DNA from: Anaerolineales bacterium UBA6131
Lineage (GTDB): Bacteria; Chloroflexota; Anaerolineae; UBA2200
Reading direction: 5' to 3'
Length of the DNA: 19,658 nucleotides
NCBI GenBank assembly: GCA_002435875.1
Contig: DIVN01000049.1
Location: 1-19,658, forward strand
The position numbers were made by a program, and so were the translations under genes. Of the stretch, positions 16,701 to 19,658 are shown one piece after another. The first letter of the stretch is position 1. The number at the start of each line of letters is the position of its first letter. The notes under the pieces are model-generated. The model did no database searches. It had not been told where the DNA came from and saw nothing but the letters and a program-made list of their open reading frames with translations.

Positions 16701-17580
16701 CCGCTATGGCAATGTCGTGCGAGATGGCACGGTGGTAGTCTTTGATGTCTTCCCGACCGGACAGGCAGAGCCAATCGATGGTGGGCGTACGACCAACGGC
16801 ATCGCGCAGGCGATCATCTCTGCCGGCACGACGCCAACCTTCGCTACGGTGCTGGCCTATCCCTCTGGGCTGCGCAGCACAGTATCAGATGAATTTGGCA
16901 TCACGTTCATCGTCGGTCCTCCGGATCAGCTCGTGCTGGTTTCGGAGCCGCCACAAGTTCTCGTTGGCGGAAGCCGGGCGACGATTCGGCTGCAGGTACT
17001 GGACTGTGGCGGTAATGGCGTCAGCGATGGCACACCGGTCACGTTCCAAATCACCTCTGGGGGCGGATCGTTGTCACCGCAGTCCACGACGACGGCTGAT
17101 GGACGCGCTTACGCGACCCTCACCTCACCAGATGCCACCGGATCGGCGACAATCCGTGCGGCTGCCGGAGAGCGCGAGCGCGATGTCGTGGTCCAGTACA
17201 TTGCTGGGCCGCCCTTCGACATCATACTGACTGCCGATCCGTGGTCGATTCCCGCAAACGGCGTATCGACTTCAAACATCAGCGCTGAGGTCCGCGATTT
17301 CTACGGCAACCCAGTGGCTGACCGGACAACACTGATCTTCTCCACCGATGCGGGGCGCTTCCCGGCCGGGATGACTGAGACGACATCCACTTCTGGAGGC
17401 AGGGCTAGTGTTGTCCTGCGGTCCAGCACAACATCCGGCATCGCCCGTGTCGCCGCAGCGGCTGGAGGACGGCGGAAAGAGATCTTTGTGGACTTTTACT
17501 TCGAGCCCACACCTACACCGCCGCCGATACCGGTGCAGAAGATCTATCTACCCGTCATCACCAGGAGCACGTTTCGCTAG
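4771..17580 (+). CDS. Giant secreted modular surface protein (4269 aa): DNRLRE, golvesin-like, Ig-like, beta-helix and DUF11 modules
   Basis: One unbroken frame of 12.8 kb. After an unusually long n-region of about 30 residues comes a signal peptide (hydrophobic segment about 33-54, likely cleavage after ALA at 54). Modules in order: DNRLRE (106-283), Thr/Pro linker (285-316), golvesin-C-like (317-465); three super-repeats of 809, 794 and 780 residues starting at 471, 1280 and 2074, each made of an Ig-like domain with an inserted CBM-like domain, a right-handed beta-helix and two Ig-like domains; two units of about 450 residues at 2854 and 3303 with DUF11 in the helix position; five Ig-like domains (3755-4245); and a Pro-rich tail ending KIYLPVITRSTFR. 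In total there are 18 Big_1-type Ig-like domains, five of them interrupted. There is no LPXTG motif, SLH domain or C-terminal membrane segment, so the mode of attachment is unknown. A role in adhesion, glycan binding or matrix building is inferred from the modules; no catalytic site is identifiable. Confidence 0.95.
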   Translation: MYEMTLADSPKNALLSPAHTAKDEPLTMRSRHVLLSLLVFAISVAVLFVAPALALRLMAGSVELDPLSIFDGYASEVHASAVVTNVVLQQGVYPMVNGIPTGVPYVGTKDTYINRWIPTNNFGAEPRLILGQSRAYRPLIYFDLSTLAIPSHATVVSAELGVYCYARNIFASMEGQVYKVYTHWEPMEATWMKRTAASFWAMEGCDLPEVDRATDPVYTRTLFTRDDFHYFDVTSIVQDWIATPSGNEGFLLVAPGPNVIYDYRSADWSTPQERPKLVIDYTIAPLPTPTPTRTNTPGPTPTRTATPTPTTTPAPGVVLDETSLCYTQTVGVWNSATGSGYGSNFNYENVTSVVTASWQPCSANPIPADSMYDVRAFWSVHSLRPTSVPYEIHYDGGTVTVNVNQTKNALGQTVADFSDSGWYSLGIYPFRAGTFTTTGEYVELSAPPDSTVTCADAVRWIQLSGVAGPPYTMTMSASPSTLPSDGAATSTIMVTVTDKFGAPVTDGTMVGLTTTLGTVPHAYTEAEDASVTRLGAWNEYAAAGPSGGRLIYSDNFGDEVTWNFQGPAVSLVYAKNIGGGVADVSVDGVHVTSINFASGALEWQVETQLTTTLGSGVHTIRIRNGGVGRIWLDAFRSGTTTSAGVATAPLTAPSTIGTAIVGATAIGKGLTGIAPTWPFTWTTVSFPGPSVVWVDDDYCSACGNDGHIWNYDAFDVIQDGVDKVLSGGTVHVLAGTYPESVTVNKPVSLLGVGSDVVVVDGTDAAGSRGFYVDRADDVTISGFKIRDFERGIYLRGTGTAAGPRVYNATITNNAFESNNAGANSHAIYGTYVYFSTLCSNDITSGYQGISLENIYQSTICYNEIYNNLGAAITLLTGNDNSLDNNVIYNNQNVGIELVGVTNGNGVYGNTIHDQGWDGILVRGATTATVEIAANVVERTNQAWLNAAAAVPDADHNLGGIVLLDCTDSAIYLNRISNVSNAGGNRPDAAGISLRGNTPTITIEANLIRDTAGHGIHMPVGSGLAVIHGNSIYGNSRYGLNNVTAGTVHAEENWWGCDTLTFGLGEPADVRAAATCFWSPQISLTLSVGATPLVADGVATTTITAIASALNYDIIDGSLITFTSDMGTLVFPSTAAFGGGVASAVLRSGMSAGVVTITGTVEPGRCSESITHTLESGPPTSLSLVADPTTVPNSCDNPRNRAVLTATLRDVNANPVPGRLISFTWDALGSVFPGTGLTDGTGVFTTTFTSSALTGSAQISAKFGTTLTASTSVEVTAGPPDAATITAVPGCPDILPANGAATSAVTVTLEDCLGNPVPDGTMVGFTSTLGTIEKYEYVEAENTLVVTSTGWTVAADPSASDGARLQTSTPGAAAFWLFRGEAVSLIYLRYATGGVMTVRVDGGAPVVIDAAGGTAWLEQVIATGLNPWAVHQIEVVCQSGNLWLDAFRSGTTTSGGQALATLVAPALSITSPTEVHTGTVYATSRLGHPVSPELQVTDDVCFGQGDIIWVNDDWLGHAIGTVETLPAYVGGGTAVLGSDAFPTIPEGVQAVRPDGTVRVLQGNYLYTVAGAPIVITKTLNLIGDGRDSTFIIGIDTSNGIRVQPAADDVLISGFTVRDFDYGMYLDGDAANSLEGVHFTNNAITGTVSGAVTATYVSNGYFADNLFYENQGLGFDLDIGDNNQILNNEIYAITNGFGLRVRSSTGSSSNNVVAYNYVHDVDWDGIRVGVNEDYPQVLSNTVRSTNRIAGGGLNDGGIVLNTARYYVVEYNDVSGVGTAGGSVNTAGIFVDGSSRDGTIRYNRILNNANDGVYLASFFSPPLVNCNHIYGNGRHGLRNAFGTPVNAFGNWWGHNQPLTFNPPGPLPVDIGNAAAVLWNPPVELVLTPSQSTVNAGGASLIITATAEGYGCNIFDNTPITFTTDLGRLGSPPAMVAYGTMSGGAETVSFLPGTVAGTATITATIPNNGVATTTITILPLAPASIVVTGNPTVIPVGTGTAAISATVRDIYGNFVSDSTVITFTSTLGLPNPLTNGTVTGVATTTLNAGAIPGVAQVRASWGGIFGTTNIQIVAGPPYTITFMAAYPDSILADGVSTALIVADVVDQFGNPVPDGTMVHFSTTAGSMIYGWAEAEGASVGKVGGWATVPNAEASGGFFIQSTNTGDNASWSFRGQAVSVRYAQNPGNGRIEVRVDGGVVRVIDSNGPSMWVEDAVPTNLSAAVAHTVTLLAMDSTPIQIDRFRSGASTSAGRAVGTLTSRLLPPTTAVVTATAIGGTFPMSSTSVAFLEPNEVWVDDDYCSTCINDGHLWGFDAFSNMPDGVTAVRRGGVVHVLGGLYTMTVTIPKPLWLDGAGSAATVMRSLTPDVGNAIRVRQTADGVMIDGFAIEDFAYGLWLDGRVSDPLNEVMFSNNVITGCGTGAITATYVNNGSFMDNALSHNNGFGFDLNTGDENLIQGNHIYDTLGFGLRVFSTAGTATGNSIVGNQIHDISWDGIRVGSGSINTQVLSNTVDTTNLTNSPSGFNSGGITLNSTVNTVVEYNAVSGVGTAGGGADTAGVRFDGTNAGGRIRYNRVVDNANYGVLLMGFSSAPVVNCNHIYGNGSFGLRNMSAVVTIDAEGNWWGHQPPPTRGATPPRDIYQSGGSNVDWDPSIELTLVPDQSVVRAGSAPIAVTATGCAGGCCLRNTTPITFETNLGGVGSPPGSVAYGHFSNGQASTSFTPGGVLGTATITATVANAGVVTTTIQIIPGLPYTMTFLANPEEIWVWNCRPAGFPRKSTIAVTVTDQYGNPNAGEAITWTLGSGFGDARLEWTTGVLDVNGFHLTILDSGDVAGLIPVTVTVASVSKATTVRIMAGSPANVLVTRSPAVIPANGTSTSTITATVYDACRNLAEDGTMVGFVTDHGTVPYEYVEAESTDVITSTGDWAVVANSSASGGSYLRTATTGAMLQWEFTGSAVSLIYLRTPTGGQAEVYVDGVIRKTLDMSAASNEWQRETVIVTGLDPVALHYIDVKCVTGVVYLDALRSGTQTTNGVARAILTSEQLCTTATITATAIDRRLESILGPPYDTDMVEFACADLTISKRASPAELLPDSLVTFTLSYGNRGWAEGTATRITDTLPAPLVYVGSSSSPNLGAPQNPESNVYVWQAGNLPVQGGGVITITARRPCVAFPGIITNTVEIRSLMADVNPEDNAAAATVNLIPDRPAAVAVVPNPSSILVDTSATLQITVTDRCGNPVPATTVYLTTSLGAFDADGTITRTTRTTNALGRITMTFWSRPPIRGTATISATAGSVTGVGYVAIGIGPAKQCVAFADPLVLPADGVSTSDVTARLLDTGGNPVVGDYMIGFTTSFGSMLYGFVEDSGASQSPPGSWTTLSHAAASGGTYLRTNVDGTSVYWNFSGNGVSVMYRLAAGAGIGDVYVDGTYVGSLDMDGSATWQAEKAFTWVGSPTAAHVLRLTHRVGTGPIFMDAFRSGVATSGGVSSAVLTAATTPGIATVAATAVSQTHTAVPVLLSSFVDVRFDPADMVITKTVEPATAVAVGQRITFTIEYRNLGPITATNAYLDDVITDGSLDSGWLRNTFFSVAPVTVTENLHYRWELGSLASGQGGTIQFGGVVAENRYWPPGTVITNTATVGSRTYDQSIGNNIRAATTRVLPTPPVTLALSAVPNTIPVGGSISLLRATGLDAYGNPLADGTPVNFSTSLGGFPILQTLTQDAVGGAATVDLVSGPLVGTAWVTATTGSLVATAQVTFTPMGPYTITVMASPDQITVGGATSLIEAWLVDQYGNTVVDGTAVAFGLSPAAAGSVDPLSASTVAGRASTVLRSGTTPVTTTVTATSGAATGSTLVRIVPGAPRVVITANPTTLPVGQRSAVTVIARDEFANPVLDGTVVSFTATLGQFTDSTISTTFGSTVGGASQVFLTSTQVGTAIVRGAVGEDSATVAVTFGPGEPHSIDMLSVEPALIPSCVGTGLARALVKDRYGNVVRDGTVVVFDVFPTGQAEPIDGGRTTNGIAQAIISAGTTPTFATVLAYPSGLRSTVSDEFGITFIVGPPDQLVLVSEPPQVLVGGSRATIRLQVLDCGGNGVSDGTPVTFQITSGGGSLSPQSTTTADGRAYATLTSPDATGSATIRAAAGERERDVVVQYIAGPPFDIILTADPWSIPANGVSTSNISAEVRDFYGNPVADRTTLIFSTDAGRFPAGMTETTSTSGGRASVVLRSSTTSGIARVAAAAGGRRKEIFVDFYFEPTPTPPPIPVQKIYLPVITRSTFR
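5086..5619 (+). other. DNRLRE domain of the giant protein
   Basis: Residues 106-283. The start, GTKDTYINRWIPTNNFG, and the later blocks RPLIYFDLSTL, FDVTSIVQDWI, GFLLVAP and RPKLVIDY match the DNRLRE pattern, a beta-sandwich module named after a short motif and common at the N-termini of large secreted bacterial and archaeal proteins. Its ligand is generally unknown. The Thr/Pro-rich linker that follows (5623-5718) is typical of flexible spacers in secreted proteins. Confidence 0.8.
5719..6165 (+). other. Golvesin-C-like domain of the giant protein
   Basis: Residues 317-465. The blocks SMYDVRAFWS, YEIHYDGG, VNVNQTKN, DSGWYSLGIYPF and CADAVRWIQL match the golvesin C-terminal/Xly carbohydrate-binding-like family. 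The same family opens the next gene, with DSGWYTLGRYRF and VVADAARFL. Sugar binding is likely but not shown. Confidence 0.75.
6343..6681 (+). other. Inserted CBM6/35-like domain 1 inside an Ig-like domain
   Basis: Residues 525-637. The host domain runs SPSTLPSDGAATSTIMVTVTD to DGTMVGLTTTLGTV. It is then interrupted from EAEDAS through SGG, WNFQGPAVSLVYA, VSVDG and HTIRI to WLDAFRS, and resumes with GTTTSAGVATAPL. The EAE start and the closing LDAF strand resemble CBM6/35 jelly-roll modules, where the glutamates bind calcium. Family assignment is from pattern only. Confidence 0.65.
6841..8010 (+). other. Right-handed beta-helix 1 with CxxC cap motif
   Basis: Residues 691-1080. The entry cap holds VDDDYCSACGNDGH, with cysteines at 699 and 702, then GGTVHVLAGTY. 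Many short coils built on N-x-I/V-x-x-N follow, such as ITNNAF, CYNEIYNN, DNNVIYNN, YGNTIHD and HGNSIYGN, and the region closes with NWWG (1052-1055). This is the NosD/pectate-lyase-like parallel beta-helix pattern. Such folds bind or cut polysaccharides, but I cannot pick out catalytic residues. Confidence 0.85.
8782..9114 (+). other. Inserted CBM6/35-like domain 2 inside an Ig-like domain
   Basis: Residues 1338-1448, from EAENTL to WLDAFRS, with FRGEAVSLIYL and MTVRVDGG between. The host domain is split after TSTLGTIEKYEYV and resumes with GTTTSGGQALATL, the same split point as copy 1. Confidence 0.65.
9286..10404 (+). other. Right-handed beta-helix 2, cap without the CxxC
   Basis: Residues 1506-1878. 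The cap reads WVNDDW, then a longer insertion in place of the CxxC, then SDAFPTIPEGVQAV. The coils include FTNNAIT, DWDGIRVG, VVEYNDVSGVGTAGG and VNCNHIYGNG, and it closes with NWWG (1847-1850). It aligns from end to end with helix 3 and less closely with helix 1. Confidence 0.85.
11155..11490 (+). other. Inserted CBM6/35-like domain 3 inside an Ig-like domain
   Basis: Residues 2129-2240, from EAEGAS through SGGFF, WSFRGQAVSVRYA and IEVRVDGG to IDRFRS. The host resumes with GASTSAGRAVGTL. The final strand has IDRF in place of LDAF. Confidence 0.65.
11632..12711 (+). other. Right-handed beta-helix 3 with CxxC cap motif
   Basis: Residues 2288-2647. The cap VDDDYCSTCINDGH has cysteines at 2296 and 2299. 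The coils include FSNNVIT, SWDGIRVG, VVEYNAVSGVGTAGG and VNCNHIYGNG, with a closing NWWG (2616-2619). Confidence 0.85.
13330..14676 (+). repeat. Short unit D (449 residues): interrupted Ig-like, DUF11, Ig-like
   Basis: Residues 2854-3302. The Ig-like domain (13330-13977) is interrupted by a CBM-like insert at 13492-13833 (EAESTD through WEFTGSAVSLIYL and VYVDG to LDALRS). A DUF11 domain (13981-14373) with DLTISKRASPAELLPDS, YGNRG, ITDTLPAPL, WQAGNLP and NTVEI follows, then an Ig-like domain (14374-14676). DUF11 occupies the slot held by the beta-helix in units A-C. Confidence 0.8.
14677..16032 (+). repeat. Short unit E (452 residues): interrupted Ig-like, DUF11, Ig-like
   Basis: Residues 3303-3754. 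The Ig-like domain (14677-15318) carries an insert at 14839-15180 (VEDSGAS through WNFSGNGVSVMYR and VYVDGTYV to MDAFRS). A second DUF11 domain (15322-15738: DMVITKTVEP, YRNLG, WELGSLASG, TNTATV) and an Ig-like domain (15739-16032) follow. The calcium-type EAE start of the insert has decayed to EDS in this copy. Confidence 0.8.
16033..17580 (+). other. C-terminal run of five Ig-like domains and Pro-rich YLPVI tail
   Basis: Five uninterrupted Big_1-type domains of 97-102 residues start at 16033, 16327, 16618, 16924 and 17215. Each has the D-x-x-G-N-x-V-x-D-G-T motif or a close variant and a G-x-P junction. The tail (residues 4246-4269) is Pro/Thr-rich and ends KIYLPVITRSTFR with no hydrophobic anchor. 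From memory, similar Y/F-L-P-L/V-I/V endings are frequent on Anaerolineae secreted proteins. Confidence 0.8.
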
Positions 17581-17595
17581 GAGAGGCTCTGACTC

Positions 17596-17626
17596 GTTGG
17601 AGGGCGAGCATAGCTCGCCCTCCAAC
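17596..17626. repeat. 14-bp perfect hairpin between the two modular genes
   Basis: GTTGGAGGGCGAGC (17596-17609) pairs exactly with GCTCGCCCTCCAAC (17613-17626) around the 3-base loop ATA, 15 bases after the giant gene's stop. There is no T-tract on either side, so it is not a textbook intrinsic terminator. It may protect the 3' end, terminate in another way, or be a dispersed palindromic repeat. Confidence 0.75.
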
Positions 17627-17738
17627 CGCCGGACAATTGGACTAGGATGCCATTGATCCTGGCGTTCTGGTCTTGGCGTATCTTTTGGTTGGGCTCGTAC
17701 GTCATCGGGGTTGGATAACCCGAATCGCGTCATTTTCT

Positions 17739-17744
17739 AGGAGG
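17739..17744 (+). promoter_or_regulatory. Ribosome binding site of the second modular gene
   Basis: AGGAGG lies 7 bases before ATG 17752. No convincing promoter is seen in 17627-17738; GATAAC at 17714-17719 has only a weak TTGGGC 19 bases before it. The gene may be cotranscribed with the giant gene if the hairpin at 17596-17626 does not terminate. Confidence 0.85.
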
Positions 17745-17751
17745 GGTGAAG

Positions 17752-19658
17752 ATGGACCACAAGCCGCGCGTCCTTGGGTCAGCGCTGGTGCTATTGATCC
17801 TTGTTTCTCTGCTTTTCGGGGCTCTTATGTTACTTCCAGTCTTGGCCCAAGGGCCTGAACCAGGTCGTGCTGCGCCGGGTGACCTTGCCGGACCCGGTGC
17901 TGGGGCGCAAGCTCTGCCATCGTCCACGGGATACGCGATAGATGATGGAAGCACCGGTTTTACCCCTCCTCCTCCTTACCCGACGGGCAACTGGCTCGCC
18001 TTCGGTGCAGGTGGATGGAACGGTGACTGCATCTATACCCCGGCGGATGACAGTGGCGATGTGGCCGAGTGGCGCCCGGACCTCGAGGAGGGCACGTATC
18101 AGGTCCAGGTACACTACTGGGCCAATAGTACTGCCGGAACACAACGAAACGATGCTCTGTACACGGTGTACTATGACGGAGGTACGGCGACGCGTCGGGT
18201 GAATCAGCAAGCCACGGCTGATGGGACGCCGGCACCAGGAGGCGCTGATTCGGGGTGGTACACGCTGGGACGATATCGCTTCTTGAGCGGCACTTCAGGA
18301 TATGTGACCCTCAGCGACAATCCTACTGTGTGGGGCACGGGTGTGAATGTAGTTGCGGACGCAGCTCGCTTCCTGGCCACTCACGTGTACGTAGACGACG
18401 ACTATACTGTGGCGGGGACCAACGATGGCCATCTCTGGGGCGTGACGGCGTTCGACAATATCCCTGATGGCCTCACAGCGGTTGCAGACTATGGCACCGT
18501 CCATGTCCGTGGTGGTGAGTACTATGGCGAAATCGCCATCACCAAACCCATCAGTGTGTATGGTGCAAGCACTGCCACCACCTTTATCACGGTGCCCAAC
18601 ACGGCCGACACGGCTGTGCAGGTGCTACACAGTGGCGTCAACATTTCTGGCTTCACCATTGAGAGCTATGGCGCCGACTATGGTGTGCGGAACTATGACG
18701 TGGGTGCAGCGACCTGGGCGCTGGGCATTGACGGCTACAGCATCACAGACAACGTGATCACAGGTTTTGATCATGGCATCCGGATGCGAAGGGCGGCCGG
18801 TACGATTGATGGCAACATGATTCATGACAACCAGCTCACCGGAATTCGCATCTACGACTCACTGACTGCCCCTGGCCCGACGGCGATCACGGGCAATACT
18901 CTCTATGCTAACGGATCCGGTGGCCTGAACTATGACATTTGGGTCGAGGAGAGCTATGCGGGGACGTTGGTCTCGGGCAACACGGTCACCGGCGACCTGG
19001 GTGTGACTGAGGCCTGCATTCATGTTGAGAATGACGCAGATGGCCTGACTATCTCGGGGAACAACATTAACGGGTGTACGGATGGCGTCCTGATCTTCCA
19101 GGATACCCTGGTTGTCAACCAGATCGTGGGCTTGGCGGACAATACGATCACCGGCGGAACGGCGGGCGTCCGTGTGTATCGTACAGCGGGAGGCGCGACC
19201 CAGCGCGAGATCACTATCGGCGGCAGCGTGGCTGATGCCAACAACATCTATGGCAATAGCAGCTATGAGCTGCGATTGCAGGGTTATTCGTTCCCGGTCA
19301 CCGCTACGTACAACTACTGGGATGTCTGTGACTACCGTGGGATCGAAGACGAGATTCAGCATGACTATGACGTGCCTGCGCTAGGCACGGTGACCTACGA
19401 TCCGGCTCTGTGCGTGCCACACACGATCGATGTTGTGGCGAATCCGACTACGTTGCCAGCCGACGGCGTCTCTACGGCTACAATCACGGCGACAGTTCGA
19501 GATGTAGCGGGCACCCGCGTCGATCCCGGCACCATGGTTGGCATCACAACCAGCCTGGGCACAGTGCCATGGGATCTGGCCGAAGCAGAGGACCTGACCA
19601 AGGTGACGCGTACGGGCGCCTGGGCGAATCCTGGGGGATTTGCGCGAGCCAGTGGCGG
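17752..19658 (+). CDS. Second secreted modular surface protein, N-terminal 635 residues (3' end outside window)
   Basis: The frame is open from ATG 17752 to the window edge. Residues 1-32 form a signal peptide (basic start, hydrophobic core about 8-30, likely cleavage after VLA). A low-complexity Gly/Ala/Pro stretch (34-59) leads to a golvesin-C-like domain (60-208: YAIDDGS, YQVQVHYWA, DSGWYTLGRYRF, VVADAARFL). A right-handed beta-helix (211-556) begins with the cap VDDDYTVAGTNDGHLW and contains coils such as ITDNVIT, IDGNMIHDN, ISGNNINGC and NIYGNSS; it ends near YNYWD, a variant of the NWWG closing motif of the giant protein. An Ig-like domain from 557 (NPTTLPADGVSTATITATV) is cut by a CBM-like insert starting EAEDLT at 611, just as in the giant protein. 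It lacks the DNRLRE domain of its neighbour. It is a shuffled paralogue of the giant gene, probably with the same surface role; its full length is unknown. Confidence 0.93.
   Translation, partial: MDHKPRVLGSALVLLILVSLLFGALMLLPVLAQGPEPGRAAPGDLAGPGAGAQALPSSTGYAIDDGSTGFTPPPPYPTGNWLAFGAGGWNGDCIYTPADDSGDVAEWRPDLEEGTYQVQVHYWANSTAGTQRNDALYTVYYDGGTATRRVNQQATADGTPAPGGADSGWYTLGRYRFLSGTSGYVTLSDNPTVWGTGVNVVADAARFLATHVYVDDDYTVAGTNDGHLWGVTAFDNIPDGLTAVADYGTVHVRGGEYYGEIAITKPISVYGASTATTFITVPNTADTAVQVLHSGVNISGFTIESYGADYGVRNYDVGAATWALGIDGYSITDNVITGFDHGIRMRRAAGTIDGNMIHDNQLTGIRIYDSLTAPGPTAITGNTLYANGSGGLNYDIWVEESYAGTLVSGNTVTGDLGVTEACIHVENDADGLTISGNNINGCTDGVLIFQDTLVVNQIVGLADNTITGGTAGVRVYRTAGGATQREITIGGSVADANNIYGNSSYELRLQGYSFPVTATYNYWDVCDYRGIEDEIQHDYDVPALGTVTYDPALCVPHTIDVVANPTTLPADGVSTATITATVRDVAGTRVDPGTMVGITTSLGTVPWDLAEAEDLTKVTRTGAWANPGGFARASG

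Noticed and set aside
6181..17505. Repeated structure as a CRISPR array or tandem DNA repeat
   Set aside because: The repeats are protein-level with extensive silent divergence and very long periods; no short identical direct repeats with regular spacers are present.

Overview
The window looks like chromosomal DNA of a Chloroflexota bacterium, probably Anaerolineae. This is an inference. It rests on an actinobacterial/Chloroflexi-type inositol-phosphate synthase, a very large secreted protein with a Thr/Pro-rich linker ending in a Pro-rich tail plus KIYLPVITRSTFR (an ending I associate with Anaerolineae exoproteins), sigma70-like promoters and moderately high GC. I see no mobile element, tRNA, rRNA or CRISPR array.

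Positions 1-4427 hold four ordinary genes. They are the C-terminal part of a radical SAM enzyme (1-807), a dTDP-glucose 4,6-dehydratase with a TTG start (858-1886), a myo-inositol-1-phosphate synthase (2177-3259) closed by a strong intrinsic terminator, and a convergent FemAB/GNAT-type aminoacyltransferase on the minus strand (4427-3345) that appears to be read from a leaderless mRNA. The first, second and fourth suggest cell-envelope or glycan work. The synthase supplies inositol phosphate for lipids or solutes.

Positions 4428-4770 are a divergent control region. It has a -10-only promoter facing left, a 13-bp perfect hairpin, a palindrome, and a perfect consensus promoter (TTGACA, 18 nt, TATAAT) facing right.

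Positions 4771-17580 are one uninterrupted gene for a 4269-residue secreted modular protein. Order: long n-region and signal peptide; DNRLRE domain; Thr/Pro linker; golvesin-C-like domain; three super-repeats of about 800 residues (Ig-like domain with an inserted carbohydrate-binding-like domain, right-handed beta-helix, two plain Ig-like domains); two shorter repeats of about 450 residues in which a DUF11 domain takes the place of the helix; five more Ig-like domains; and a Pro-rich tail. After an intergenic hairpin, a second secreted gene (17752 to beyond the window) starts with the same modules: signal peptide, golvesin-like, beta-helix, then an Ig-like domain with the same insertion.

The most unusual signal is the recurring domain-in-domain unit, an Ig-like fold interrupted at the same loop by a CBM6/35-like module. 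It occurs five times complete in the giant protein and once, cut by the window edge, in its neighbour. The two genes together look like a family of cell-surface or matrix proteins for glycan binding, assembled by module duplication. That function is inferred, not shown.
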